Assembly: GCF_011290385.1 (NCBI RefSeq)
Contig: NZ_CP049785.1
Location: forward strand, 124,001-188,000
DNA length: 64,000 nt
Direction of reading: 5' to 3'
From: Blattabacterium sp. DPU
GTDB lineage: Bacteria > Bacteroidota > Bacteroidia > Flavobacteriales > Blattabacteriaceae
Below are positions 1-9,443 of the stretch, one piece after another. The position numbers and the translations under genes are program-made. Positions within the stretch are counted from its first letter, which is position 1. The number at the start of each line of letters is the position of its first letter. Below the pieces are notes generated by a model that was not told the DNA's origin, searched no databases, and saw nothing but the letters and a program-made list of their open reading frames with translations.

Positions 1-1026
1 GTTATTAGAATTATCAAAAATAAAAATCTTAAAAAATAATTCAGGATTTATAGGCCAATAAGTTGTTAACTTATAATAAGTATCTGGATAATTTTCGTAA
101 TGTTTTCCTATATGCCAATGGTATTTTGGGGGATATTTTCTTAAAAAAAATTTTATTCTTTTGGATATAATATTAATTCCAATAGTTAATAAAATATTAG
201 GTTTCAAACTTATCCATTTTTTAGAATTCATATTGAAAATAAGTTGATCTATATTTGAAAAAAAAAATTTTCCATATACATGAGATGTCGTTTCTGTAAA
301 AATAACAATGGAAGGATCTAAGCTTAATTTTCTTAAAATTTTTTCCATATTTTTTTCTGGATAATATAATCCTAATAGGATCATTTTTTTTTCATGTATT
401 CTCCATATGTGTTGCTCTTTTTTATAATTATATGTTTCAATATAATTTTGAACAGGTATAGTTTTTATAATTTTAGGTTTTACTTGTAAATGATTTGTTG
501 TATTATAAAGAGGTTCTGAAAATGGAATATTAATATGTATAGGTTTTCTTTTGGATATACATTTGTTTATCGATTCATTAATCAAACGATCATTATACCA
601 TATTCCTAATTCAGATTCATCTTCCGTTAGTTGAATAGATGTTTCTACATGTTTTTGAAAAATATTTTCCTGATGAATAGATTGTCCTTCAAATATATTT
701 ATACTTTCTTTTGGTCTATCTGCAGTAACCAAAATAAGGGGTATATTTTGATAGAAAGCTTCCGTTATTGCAGGATAATAATTCACTACAGAAGACCCAG
801 AAGTACAACTCATGACCACAGGTTTTCTTATTTGTTGAGCGATTCCTAATGCAAAAAAACCTGCACATCGTTCATCTACAATACTGTAAGTTTTAAAGTC
901 TTTATGTTGAGTAAAATGTATAATAATCGGAGCATTTCTAGATCCTGGAGATATGATTATATTGAATATAGATTTTGCTTTTAATATTTCTCCTAAACTT
1001 TGTACAATTTTTTTACTAGAATACAT
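1..1026 (-). CDS. menD: MenD, SEPHCHC synthase (partial, C-terminus beyond window)
   Basis: This thiamine-diphosphate enzyme condenses 2-oxoglutarate with isochorismate in menaquinone synthesis. The frame is open from an ATG at 1024-1026 to base 1, giving 342 codons of a family usually near 550 residues, so the C-terminal part lies outside the window. The MenD motif SPGSRNAP is at residues 26-33 and the Glu of VDER at residue 52 fits the catalytic Glu of the PYR domain. menG/ubiE at 57.6 kb is a later step of the same pathway. The next gene upstream on this strand is fabG, whose stop lies 6 bp away. Identity is firm. Confidence 0.93.
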   Translation of the reverse strand, partial: MYSSKKIVQSLGEILKAKSIFNIIISPGSRNAPIIIHFTQHKDFKTYSIVDERCAGFFALGIAQQIRKPVVMSCTSGSSVVNYYPAITEAFYQNIPLILVTADRPKESINIFEGQSIHQENIFQKHVETSIQLTEDESELGIWYNDRLINESINKCISKRKPIHINIPFSEPLYNTTNHLQVKPKIIKTIPVQNYIETYNYKKEQHIWRIHEKKMILLGLYYPEKNMEKILRKLSLDPSIVIFTETTSHVYGKFFFSNIDQLIFNMNSKKWISLKPNILLTIGINIISKRIKFFLRKYPPKYHWHIGKHYENYPDTYYKLTTYWPINPELFFKIFIFDNSNN

Positions 1027-1032
1027 TACAAT

Positions 1033-1767
1033 TTAAATTAATCCTCCATTTACATTTAATACAGTACCGGTAATATAATTTGATAAATCTGAAGCAAGAA
1101 ACAAAGTAGAATTGGCTATATCTTGAGGACTTCCTGGTCTTTTTAATGGAATGTTTTTAATCCAATCTTCTTTAATTTTATATTTAAGATGAGAATTCAT
1201 TTTTGTTACAATAAACCCTGGAGCTATAGCATTACAACGAATATTTTTTTTTCCTAATTCTCTAGCTATTGATTTTGTAAATCCGATAATTCCTGCTTTA
1301 GATGTCGCATAATTAGATTGTCCAATATTTCCCGTTAATCCTACAACAGAACTCATATTAATAATGCTTCCTTTTTTTTGTTTCATCATAGGATGAATAG
1401 CATGCTTAGTTAAATTAAATATAGAATATAGATTAGTTTTAATAACATCATCCCAATCATTTTTTGATATTTTAAGCAAAAAATTATCTTTTATGATTCC
1501 TGCATTGTTCACTAATATATCTATTCTACCGTATTTTTCAATTACTTTTAGCACCAAATTTCCTGATGAATAAAAATCAGAAAGATCTATTTTATATGCT
1601 TCTACTAAATTTTTTAATTCAAATTCTAATTTTTTTGCTTCTTTTTTTGAAGAAAAAAATGTGAAAACAACATTAGCTCCATGTTGTACAAAAGTTTTTA
1701 CTATAGATCGTCCTATATCTCCTGAACCTCCTGTAACTATAGCTAGTTTCCCATTTAATAATTTCAT
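1033..1767 (-). CDS. fabG: 3-oxoacyl-ACP reductase FabG
   Basis: This NADPH-dependent reductase carries out the first reduction of the fatty-acid elongation cycle. At 244 residues it is a normal-length short-chain dehydrogenase. The cofactor glycine motif TGGSGDIG is at 12-19, NNAG at 87-90, and the catalytic Ser140, Tyr153 and Lys157 are all present. The C-terminal ITGTVLNVNGG is typical of FabG. It starts at ATG 1767, only 4 bp after the cmk stop, so it probably shares a transcript with cmk and menD. Other short-chain dehydrogenases look similar, but acpP, fabF and a FabH-like gene elsewhere in the window support FabG. Confidence 0.93.
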   Translation of the reverse strand: MKLLNGKLAIVTGGSGDIGRSIVKTFVQHGANVVFTFFSSKKEAKKLEFELKNLVEAYKIDLSDFYSSGNLVLKVIEKYGRIDILVNNAGIIKDNFLLKISKNDWDDVIKTNLYSIFNLTKHAIHPMMKQKKGSIINMSSVVGLTGNIGQSNYATSKAGIIGFTKSIARELGKKNIRCNAIAPGFIVTKMNSHLKYKIKEDWIKNIPLKRPGSPQDIANSTLFLASDLSNYITGTVLNVNGGLI

Positions 1768-1771
1768 ATAG

Positions 1772-2461
1772 TTATTTTTTTATTTTATTAATTAATTGAA
1801 AAATAATATTCAATTGTTCTTCTATACTTAAATACGTATTATCTATTTCTATAGAGTCTCTAGATTTTTTGAGCGGAGAAATATTTCGTGAAATATCCAT
1901 CATATCTCTATGAACTATATTTTTTCTTACTTCTTCATAAGAAACTTTTTCTCCTCTTTTTTTTAGATCTTTATATCTTCTGTAAGAACGAATTTCTACA
2001 GATCCTTTTATAAATATTTTTAATTCGGATTTAGGAAATACATAATTTCCTACATCTCTTCCTTCTATCACGATTCCTTTATTTTTTCCAATATTTCTTT
2101 GTATAGATGTTAACTTTTCTCGAATTTCAGGAATTTGAGCAATAAAACTTACTTTAGTCGCTACTTTTTCTGATCTAATTTTATCTTGAATATTTTCTTT
2201 ATTTAAAAAAATATCTGTTTTATTATATTTTTTGTTCCATTGAAATTTTAAATTCATATCTTTTAAAAGAGGAATAAAATTTTTTATATCCCACAAATCA
2301 CTATCAAAAATTTTTTTTCGAATAGCAAATAAAGTTACACTTCTATACAATGCCCCACTATCTATATACTTATATTTTAGTTTTTCAGAAATAGCTTTTC
2401 CCAAAGTACTTTTTCCTGATGAAGAATATCCATCTATAGCTATAATAATTTTTTTATTCAT
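1772..2461 (-). CDS. cmk: Cytidylate kinase
   Basis: This enzyme phosphorylates CMP and dCMP to the diphosphates. It has a P-loop, GYSSSGKS, at residues 11-18, the nucleotide-binding segment YIDSGALYR at 32-40, and GRDVG at 134-138, all signatures of bacterial CMP kinase. Length 229 is normal. It begins at ATG 2459-2461 and sits between speB (10 bp upstream) and fabG (4 bp downstream) on the minus strand, as part of a tight run of housekeeping genes. The protein is Lys- and Ile-rich like its neighbours, with nothing to suggest decay or transfer. Confidence 0.95.
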   Translation of the reverse strand: MNKKIIIAIDGYSSSGKSTLGKAISEKLKYKYIDSGALYRSVTLFAIRKKIFDSDLWDIKNFIPLLKDMNLKFQWNKKYNKTDIFLNKENIQDKIRSEKVATKVSFIAQIPEIREKLTSIQRNIGKNKGIVIEGRDVGNYVFPKSELKIFIKGSVEIRSYRRYKDLKKRGEKVSYEEVRKNIVHRDMMDISRNISPLKKSRDSIEIDNTYLSIEEQLNIIFQLINKIKK

Positions 2462-2471
2462 ATTGATGAAT

Positions 2472-3341
2472 TCATATTTTTATATATTTGTATGATAGTA
2501 ATTTATAATAAAGTTTTACAGCTAGAAAATCTGTAGAAGATTCCTTTTTATTAGGTAAAAGTTCTACAATATCAAATCCTATTACATTTTTATTTTTAAA
2601 AACTTTTTTCAAAAATTTTAAGGTAGTATACCAGAATAAACCTCCTGGCTCTGGAGTACCTGTTGAAGGAGCTATACTGGGATCAAAAACATCTATATCT
2701 ATACTGATAAATACATTTTCAGATAATTTATGAATAGCATTTTGCATCCATAAATCATTTTTATAAATTTTATGCATATAAAATATATTTCCTTTTTGAA
2801 TATATTTTTTCTCTACTATATCCATGCTACGAATTCCTATTTGTATTAAAGGATATTTTTGTGAAGCTTCGTACATAGAACAAGCATGATTATAAGGACT
2901 TCCTTTATATATAGGACGTAAATCTGTATGTGCATCCATATGAAGAATACTTAAATTTGTATATTTTTCCCCTATTGCTCTAATACTGCCAATTGATATT
3001 GAATGATCTCCTCCTATAAGTGTTATGAATTTTTCTTTAGAAAGATATTTTTTTGTAATATGATATACTTTTTCAATCATTTTTTTTATAGATATTGAAG
3101 GATTTATGACATCAGGAACAATAAATATTCCTTTTCTATACACTTCTGAATTAGTTTCAATATCATATAATTCTATGTGTTTTGCTGCAGATAAAAAAGC
3201 TTTAGGAGCTTTTTTCGACCCTTTTTTCCATGTTTGAGTATAATCATATGGAACTGGAATAAGTACCGTTTTAGATTTATCAAGTGTTGCATACTTTTTA
3301 GGGATTCCCGCAAAAGTTTTTTTTTTATAATTCAATTTCAA
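2472..3341 (-). CDS. speB: Agmatinase (ureohydrolase family)
   Basis: Ureohydrolase that would split agmatine into putrescine and urea. The manganese-binding motifs are intact: GGDHS at 110-114, DAHTD at 136-140 and DIDVFD at 215-220, followed by the substrate-loop segment STGTPEPGG. Length 289 is normal. The start appears to be TTG at 3339-3341, which overlaps the speA TGA stop in a four-base TTGA, so translation is probably coupled to speA. Arginase and formimidoylglutamase share the fold. The tight pairing with arginine decarboxylase makes agmatinase the best call. Urea release is notable because cockroach symbionts of this group encode urease. Confidence 0.88.
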   Translation of the reverse strand: MKLNYKKKTFAGIPKKYATLDKSKTVLIPVPYDYTQTWKKGSKKAPKAFLSAAKHIELYDIETNSEVYRKGIFIVPDVINPSISIKKMIEKVYHITKKYLSKEKFITLIGGDHSISIGSIRAIGEKYTNLSILHMDAHTDLRPIYKGSPYNHACSMYEASQKYPLIQIGIRSMDIVEKKYIQKGNIFYMHKIYKNDLWMQNAIHKLSENVFISIDIDVFDPSIAPSTGTPEPGGLFWYTTLKFLKKVFKNKNVIGFDIVELLPNKKESSTDFLAVKLYYKLLSYKYIKI

Positions 3342-4729
3342 TAACCTAATATTTTTAAAATTTCTTCTGGACTTTGTGATTTACGGAAAATTTTATATAC
3401 AAAATTTTTTTTTTCATCATCATTTATCAATATATGAATGGGTTGGGGAATTAAACAATGATGTACTCCACCATATCCACTAATTGTATCTTGATAAGCT
3501 CCAGTATTAAAGAAGCCAATATAAAGCGGAATTTTTTGATGAAAACAAGGTAGATATATTGCATTCATATGTTGCTCCGAATTATAATAATCATCACTAT
3601 CACATGTTAACCCTCCTAAAAAAACTCTTTCATAAGAATCGTTCCACCGATTTATCGCCATCATAATAAATCTACGACTGATTGCCCAAGTATCAGGAAG
3701 TGTAGTCATGAAAGAACTATCTATCATATTCCATTTTTCCCTATCATTTTGACGTTTTTGATTCAGTATTTGATATAAAATTCCCCCACTTTCTCCTACT
3801 GTATAAGCTCCAAACTCTGTGTAAATATGAGGTTCTGATATTTTTTCTTTTTGACAAAATTTTTTTATTTGATAAACTATCTCATTAGTCATATATTCAT
3901 AATCATAGTTAAAAGACATGGATGTTTTAATAGGAAAACCTCCTCCTATATTTAAAATTTCTAATTCTGGTGCAATTTTTTTTAATTTAGCATAAATGTG
4001 TAAGCACTTGAAAAGTTCATTCCAATAATAAGCAGTATCTTTGATTCCTGTGTTTATAAAAAAATGCAACATTTTTAATTCTACTTTCGGATTATTTTTT
4101 ATTTTGTTTATATAAAAAACAATAATATCTTTATATCCAATTCCTAATCTAGAAGTATAAAATTCAAATTTAGGTTCTTCTTCAGAAGCTATGCGTATTC
4201 CTAATTTAAAAGGAGAATTGATAACTAAATTTAATTTTTCTAATTCATCTGAATTATCTAATATTGGTATTGTATTATAGAATCCATTATTAATAAGCTC
4301 TGATATATTTTCAATATAATTTTTAGTTTTAAATCCATTACATATAACTTCTATATTTTTAGTAGTTTTTCCTTTCCTATAAAGATTTTTAACAATTTCT
4401 ATGTCATATGCATATGAAGTTTCAATACTAATATTATTTTTCAAAGCTTCTTCTAATACAAAAGAAAAATGAGAACTTTTTGTACAATAGCAATAAGTAT
4501 ATTTATTATTGTATTGGTTAGAATGAATAGCCTTTTCAAACCATTTTTTTGCTTTTTGTATATTTTGAGATATTTTTGGTAAATATGTAAACTTTAATGG
4601 AGTTCCATACCTGTTTATAAGATCCATTAATGGAATTCCGTGAAATTCTAAAAAATTATTTTTTATGGAAAATTCCTCAGTGGGAAAATCAAAAGTTTGA
4701 TCTATAAGATCAGCGTAACGAACTTTCAT
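3338..4729 (-). CDS. speA: Arginine decarboxylase, PLP-dependent fold III type
   Basis: Decarboxylates arginine to agmatine, the substrate of the SpeB encoded next to it. The 463 residues carry the alanine-racemase-like fold of class III decarboxylases. The probable PLP Lys is Lys84 in YCTKSSHF, a glycine-rich phosphate-binding stretch LNIGGGFP lies mid-protein, CDSDD at about 376-380 supplies the active-site Cys-Asp, and FFNTGAY follows near 406-413. It is much shorter than E. coli SpeA (about 650 residues) but resembles the compact flavobacterial form. It ends in a four-base overlap with speB. Diaminopimelate decarboxylase is related but normally shorter and lacks this C-terminus. Confidence 0.87.
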   Translation of the reverse strand: MKVRYADLIDQTFDFPTEEFSIKNNFLEFHGIPLMDLINRYGTPLKFTYLPKISQNIQKAKKWFEKAIHSNQYNNKYTYCYCTKSSHFSFVLEEALKNNISIETSYAYDIEIVKNLYRKGKTTKNIEVICNGFKTKNYIENISELINNGFYNTIPILDNSDELEKLNLVINSPFKLGIRIASEEEPKFEFYTSRLGIGYKDIIVFYINKIKNNPKVELKMLHFFINTGIKDTAYYWNELFKCLHIYAKLKKIAPELEILNIGGGFPIKTSMSFNYDYEYMTNEIVYQIKKFCQKEKISEPHIYTEFGAYTVGESGGILYQILNQKRQNDREKWNMIDSSFMTTLPDTWAISRRFIMMAINRWNDSYERVFLGGLTCDSDDYYNSEQHMNAIYLPCFHQKIPLYIGFFNTGAYQDTISGYGGVHHCLIPQPIHILINDDEKKNFVYKIFRKSQSPEEILKILGY

Positions 4730-4741
4730 TGAAAAATAAAA

Positions 4742-5833
4742 TTAATTTGTATTTTCTCTATTATAGATTAAAAATTTTTTTAAAAAAATGTCTATTTCTC
4801 CATTCATTACCGATTGAATTTTCGTAGTTTCATATCCAGTTCTTAAATCCTTCACCAATTTGTAAGGATGCATTATATAATTTCGAATTTGAGATCCCCA
4901 TTCTATTTTCTTTTTTTTGGATTTTATTTTTTCTTTTTTCTCATTTCTTTTAATCATTTCTATTTCAAATAACCTGGATTTCAATATTTGTAAAGCTTTT
5001 TGCCTATTTTGTGTTTGAGAACGAGATTCTGTATTTTCTATAGTAATTCCTGTAGGATTATGACGTAATCTTACTCCTGTTTCGACTTTATTTACATTTT
5101 GACCTCCTGCTCCACTAGAACGAAAAGTTTCCCATTGTATATCTGATATTTTAATATCTATATTAATAGAATCATTTATCATAGGATAAACATATACAGA
5201 AGAAAAAGAAGTATGACGTTTTGAATTACTATCAAATGGAGAAATTCGAATTAGTCTATGTACTCCATTTTCTCCTTTTAAATATCCAAAAGCATAAAGT
5301 CCATCAATTTCTAAAGTAACAGATTTAATCCCAGTAATGTCTCCAGATACATGATGTATTTTTTTTACTCCAAAATTTTTTTTTTCTGCCCACATAAAAT
5401 ACATTCTCGTTAACATGGAAGTCCAATCACAACTTTCAGTTCCTCCAGCTCCAGAAGATATTTGTAATATAGCATTGAAAGAATCTTCTTTCTCTGAAAA
5501 AATATTTTTTAATTCTATATTTGAAAGTAATTCTTTGGTTTTATTCAATTGAATTCCAAATTCTTTTTCTACATTTTCTTCTTTTGAAAAAGAAAATATT
5601 ATTTTTAGTTCTTCAAAAGCATTTTTTAATTTCGTAAAATCTTTTATACATGCTTTCATATCATGTATTTCTTTTACATAATTTTTATGTTTTCTATAAT
5701 TTTTCCAAAAATTGGGATTTGATGTTTTTTTTTGTTTTTTACTTATATGCTCCTTTATTTGATCTATTTTGAGAATATCATAAATTTTATGAATTCTTTC
5801 TGAAATGGATTGGATTTCATCTTTTTTTATCAT
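4742..5833 (-). CDS. prfB: Peptide chain release factor 2
   Basis: Terminates translation at UGA and UAA. The 363-residue protein has the RF2-specific tripeptide SPF at 198-200 for stop-codon reading and the universal GGQ at 243-245 for peptide release. The N-terminal coiled coil is full length and read in one uninterrupted frame from ATG 5833. The UGA-dependent +1 frameshift found near codon 26 in many bacteria is therefore absent: the region around ILKIDQ at residues 20-25 holds no stop. It is the first gene of a minus-strand run and is divergent from clpB. Confidence 0.95.
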   Translation of the reverse strand: MIKKDEIQSISERIHKIYDILKIDQIKEHISKKQKKTSNPNFWKNYRKHKNYVKEIHDMKACIKDFTKLKNAFEELKIIFSFSKEENVEKEFGIQLNKTKELLSNIELKNIFSEKEDSFNAILQISSGAGGTESCDWTSMLTRMYFMWAEKKNFGVKKIHHVSGDITGIKSVTLEIDGLYAFGYLKGENGVHRLIRISPFDSNSKRHTSFSSVYVYPMINDSINIDIKISDIQWETFRSSGAGGQNVNKVETGVRLRHNPTGITIENTESRSQTQNRQKALQILKSRLFEIEMIKRNEKKEKIKSKKKKIEWGSQIRNYIMHPYKLVKDLRTGYETTKIQSVMNGEIDIFLKKFLIYNRENTN

Positions 5834-5925
5834 AGTGCGAAAATAAATATTTTGAAATAATTAATTTTAATAACTATGTTAATCACAAATTTTTTATCTT
5901 ATAAGAATATAAATTTCATTTTTAT

Positions 5926-8535
5926 ATGAATTATAATAAGTTTACAATCAAATCACAAGAAGCAATACAAGAGGCACAACATATTGCATTAAAAAATAGG
6001 CAACAATCTATTGAAAATGCACATATTTTAAAATCGATATTAAAAATTGAAAAAAATATAATTCCTTTTATGTTAAAAAAATTAAAAGTGAATTCTCTAT
6101 CAATAATAATTGGATTAGACCGTATTATTTCCTCTTATCCAAAAATGCTTAGTGGGTCTTTTATACAACATCTTAGTTCCCATGTAACAAAAATGTTGAA
6201 TATTGCAGAAAACTATGCTAATACATTACAAGATGAATTTATTTCTGTAGAACATATTTTTTATGGAATTTTTATAAGTTTCGATTCTACTTCGCAATTA
6301 TTGATAGATCAGGGGATTACAGAAAAAAATATAAAAGAAATTATTGAAGATATAAGAAAAAAAAGCGGAAAAGTAATTTCTTCTACAGTAGAAAATATAT
6401 ACAATTCTTTAGAAAAATATGCGAAAAATCTGAATGAATGGGCCTATAAAGGTAAGTTGGATCCTGTTATTGGACGTGATGAAGAAATCCGTAGAGTTTT
6501 GCAAATTTTATCTAGAAGAACAAAAAACAATCCCATTTTAATTGGAGAAGCAGGAGTTGGTAAAACAGCTATTGCTGAAGGGTTAGCACATCGTATTATT
6601 AGTGGAGATATTCCAGATAATTTAAAAAATAAACAAGTTTTTTCTTTAGATATGGCTGCATTAATTGCAGGAGCTAAATATAAAGGAGAATTTGAAGAAC
6701 GTCTTAAAGCTGTAGTAAAAGAAGTAACATCTTCAGATGGAGAAATTATATTGTTTATTGATGAAATTCATACTTTGGTTGGGGCAGGAGGAGGAGAAGG
6801 AGCTATGGATGCCGCAAATATTTTAAAACCAGCATTAGCTAGAGGAGAACTTAGAGCTATAGGAGCTACTACTTTAAATGAATATCAAAAATATTTCAAA
6901 ATAGATAAAGCTTTAGAAAGAAGATTTCAACAGGTATACGTAGATGAACCTTCTATTGCAGATGCAATATCCATATTACGTGGAATTAAAGATAAATATG
7001 AAAGTCATCATAAAGTAAAAATAAAAGATGAATCTATAATAGCTGCTGTAGAATTATCTAAACGTTATATTAATGAACGTTTTTTGCCAGATAAAGCAAT
7101 TGATCTTATAGATGAAGCGGCTTCTAAATTAAGAATGGAAATAAATTCAAAACCTGAAGAATTAGATGTTTTGCATAGAAAAATTATGCATATGGAAATA
7201 CAAATAGAAGCTTTAAAAAAAGAAAATGATGAAAAACAATTAATCCCTTTAAAAAAGGAGTTGCATAAATTGAATGAAAAAAAAATGCAATTACAAACTC
7301 AGTGGCAAAATGAAAAAGATTTAGTGGAAGGAATACAAAAAACTAAAGATAAAATAGAGAGTTATAAATTTGAAGCAGAACAAGCAGAAAGATCGGGTGA
7401 TTATGGAAGAGTAGCTGAATTAAGATATGGAAAAATTAAAGAAGAAGAAAATAAGGTAAAAACATTTGAAAATGAATTAAAAAAACAAGAAGATAAGGGT
7501 AAAAAAATGATACAAGAAGAAGTTTATAGAGAAGATATAGCTCAAGTAGTCTCTAAATGGACTGGGATTCCGGTAACTAAAATGTTGCAGAGTGAAAAAG
7601 AAAAATTATTATTTTTAGAAAAAGAATTACATAAAAGAGTTGTAGGACAAAATGATGCTATTCAATCTATAGCAGATGCGATACGACGTTCCAGAGCAGG
7701 ATTACAGGACGAAAAAAGACCTATAGGATCTTTTCTTTTTATGGGAAGTACAGGAGTCGGAAAAACAGAATTAGCTAAAACTTTAGCAGAATATTTGTTT
7801 GATGATGAGAATAATATGGTTCGTATAGATATGAGCGAATATCAAGAACGTCATTCTGTAAGTAAATTTATAGGGGCTCCCCCCGGATATATAGGTTATG
7901 ATGAAAGTGGTCAATTAACAGAATCCATACGTAGACGTCCTTATAGTGTTATTTTACTAGACGAAATAGAAAAAGCTCATTCAGATGTTTTTAACATACT
8001 TTTGCAAATTTTAGATGATGGAAGATTAACTGATAATAAAGGAAGAACAGTTAATTTCACAAATACTATTATTATTATGACTTCCAATATAGGATCAGAT
8101 ATTGTTCAGGAAAATTTATATCAGGAAATTTCTTATAATAGAATAGAGACTACAAAAAAAGCTTTAATAGATTTATTAAAAAATATTGTAAGACCTGAAT
8201 TTGTTAACCGTATAGACGAAATCATTTTATTTAAACCTCTTTCTAGAAAAGAAATAAAAGATATAGTTAAATTACAAATGAAAAAATTAGGAGAATTGCT
8301 ATACAATAAAAAAAATATTTATATAGAATCGACTAATGAAGCTATAGAATATCTATCAGAAAAAGGATACGATCCACATTTTGGAGCAAGACCTTTAAAA
8401 AGAGTAATTCAACATGATATTCTAAATAATCTATCTAAAGAAATCATAAAAGACAAAATACAAAAAAATCATAAAATTTTAATAGATTTTTTCAAAGAAC
8501 AAGGAATTGTATTTAGACAATCAGAAAGAATTTAA
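5926..8535 (+). CDS. clpB: ATP-dependent disaggregase ClpB
   Basis: Hexameric AAA+ chaperone that works with DnaK to pull proteins out of aggregates. The 869 residues show a Clp-N domain (about 1-150), a first ATPase with Walker A GEAGVGKT at 207-214, a charged coiled-coil middle domain (about 410-530) that distinguishes ClpB from ClpC and ClpA, a second Walker A GSTGVGKT at 607-614, and a C-terminal domain containing GARPLKR. All catalytic elements are present. It stands as the first gene on the plus strand after divergent prfB, with era following 18 bp downstream. Endosymbionts commonly retain and express such chaperones strongly. Confidence 0.97.
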   Translation: MNYNKFTIKSQEAIQEAQHIALKNRQQSIENAHILKSILKIEKNIIPFMLKKLKVNSLSIIIGLDRIISSYPKMLSGSFIQHLSSHVTKMLNIAENYANTLQDEFISVEHIFYGIFISFDSTSQLLIDQGITEKNIKEIIEDIRKKSGKVISSTVENIYNSLEKYAKNLNEWAYKGKLDPVIGRDEEIRRVLQILSRRTKNNPILIGEAGVGKTAIAEGLAHRIISGDIPDNLKNKQVFSLDMAALIAGAKYKGEFEERLKAVVKEVTSSDGEIILFIDEIHTLVGAGGGEGAMDAANILKPALARGELRAIGATTLNEYQKYFKIDKALERRFQQVYVDEPSIADAISILRGIKDKYESHHKVKIKDESIIAAVELSKRYINERFLPDKAIDLIDEAASKLRMEINSKPEELDVLHRKIMHMEIQIEALKKENDEKQLIPLKKELHKLNEKKMQLQTQWQNEKDLVEGIQKTKDKIESYKFEAEQAERSGDYGRVAELRYGKIKEEENKVKTFENELKKQEDKGKKMIQEEVYREDIAQVVSKWTGIPVTKMLQSEKEKLLFLEKELHKRVVGQNDAIQSIADAIRRSRAGLQDEKRPIGSFLFMGSTGVGKTELAKTLAEYLFDDENNMVRIDMSEYQERHSVSKFIGAPPGYIGYDESGQLTESIRRRPYSVILLDEIEKAHSDVFNILLQILDDGRLTDNKGRTVNFTNTIIIMTSNIGSDIVQENLYQEISYNRIETTKKALIDLLKNIVRPEFVNRIDEIILFKPLSRKEIKDIVKLQMKKLGELLYNKKNIYIESTNEAIEYLSEKGYDPHFGARPLKRVIQHDILNNLSKEIIKDKIQKNHKILIDFFKEQGIVFRQSERI

Positions 8536-8553
8536 AATGTCAATATAATAATA

Positions 8554-9441
8554 GTGAATCATAAATCCGGTTTTGTTAATATAATAGGATCTCCTAATGT
8601 AGGAAAATCTACTCTTATGAATTCTCTTGTGGGAGAAAAACTTTCTATCATAACAAAAAAGCCACAAACAACTCGTCATAGAATATTGGGAATCATTAAT
8701 AGATCTAATTTTCAAATTATATTTTCGGATACTCCAGGTATGATTGATCCTGTTTATCCCATGCAAAAAATTATGATGCAATATATAGAAAAATCATTAG
8801 AAGATGCAGATATTATTTTGCTCACAACAGAAATAGGAAAAATAGAAGATATTTCAATATTTAATTATATTAAAAAAAAAAATAAGAATGTTCCTATCAT
8901 TATTTTAATTAACAAAATAGATAAAATAGGTTCCCTATACATAGAAAACACATTATATGATGCAGTGAATTATTGGCATAAATTATTCCCTTTTTCAGAA
9001 ATATTACCAATATCTGCATTAAAAAAAATGAATCAAGATCTATTAATGAATAAAATTATATCTTTATTATCTGAACATCCACCTTATTATCCCAAAACTT
9101 ATTTAAGTGATAAATCTGAACGTTTCTTCGTAAATGAAATAATCAGAGAAAAAATATTTTTTCTATATAAAAAAGAAATTCCTTATTCCGTAGAAGTACA
9201 TACAAAACTTTTTAAAATCCAAAATGCTTTTATATATATATTGTCATACATATATGTAGAAAAAGATTCTCAAAAAGGAATATTAATAGGAAAAAAAGGA
9301 AATGCTATTAATAAATTGAAATTTATTTCTATAAAAAGCATAGAATTTTTTTTAAAAAAAAAGATAAAATTAAAATTTTATGTAAAAGTTTGTAAAAATT
9401 GGCGATATGATTATAAAATATTAAAATATTTTGGATATTAA
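8554..9441 (+). CDS. era: GTPase Era
   Basis: Ribosome-assembly GTPase that binds the 3' end of 16S rRNA. G1 is GSPNVGKST at 12-20, the PQTTRHR switch I segment is at 37-43, G3 is DTPG at 59-62 and G4 is NKID at 120-123. A KH RNA-binding domain occupies about 205-290, with GKKGNAINKL near its GxxG loop. The start is most likely GTG at 8554. An ATG at 8537 leads to a stop after three codons. Length 295 is normal. It lies 18 bp downstream of clpB and is convergent with tyrS, with 2 bp between stop codons. Confidence 0.94.
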   Translation: MNHKSGFVNIIGSPNVGKSTLMNSLVGEKLSIITKKPQTTRHRILGIINRSNFQIIFSDTPGMIDPVYPMQKIMMQYIEKSLEDADIILLTTEIGKIEDISIFNYIKKKNKNVPIIILINKIDKIGSLYIENTLYDAVNYWHKLFPFSEILPISALKKMNQDLLMNKIISLLSEHPPYYPKTYLSDKSERFFVNEIIREKIFFLYKKEIPYSVEVHTKLFKIQNAFIYILSYIYVEKDSQKGILIGKKGNAINKLKFISIKSIEFFLKKKIKLKFYVKVCKNWRYDYKILKYFGY

Positions 9442-9443
9442 AT

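Noticed and set aside
631-849. Open frame of 72 codons on the plus strand
   Set aside because: It lies antisense to menD, whose motifs are clear; the product has no recognisable features and an AT-rich genome gives many such frames.
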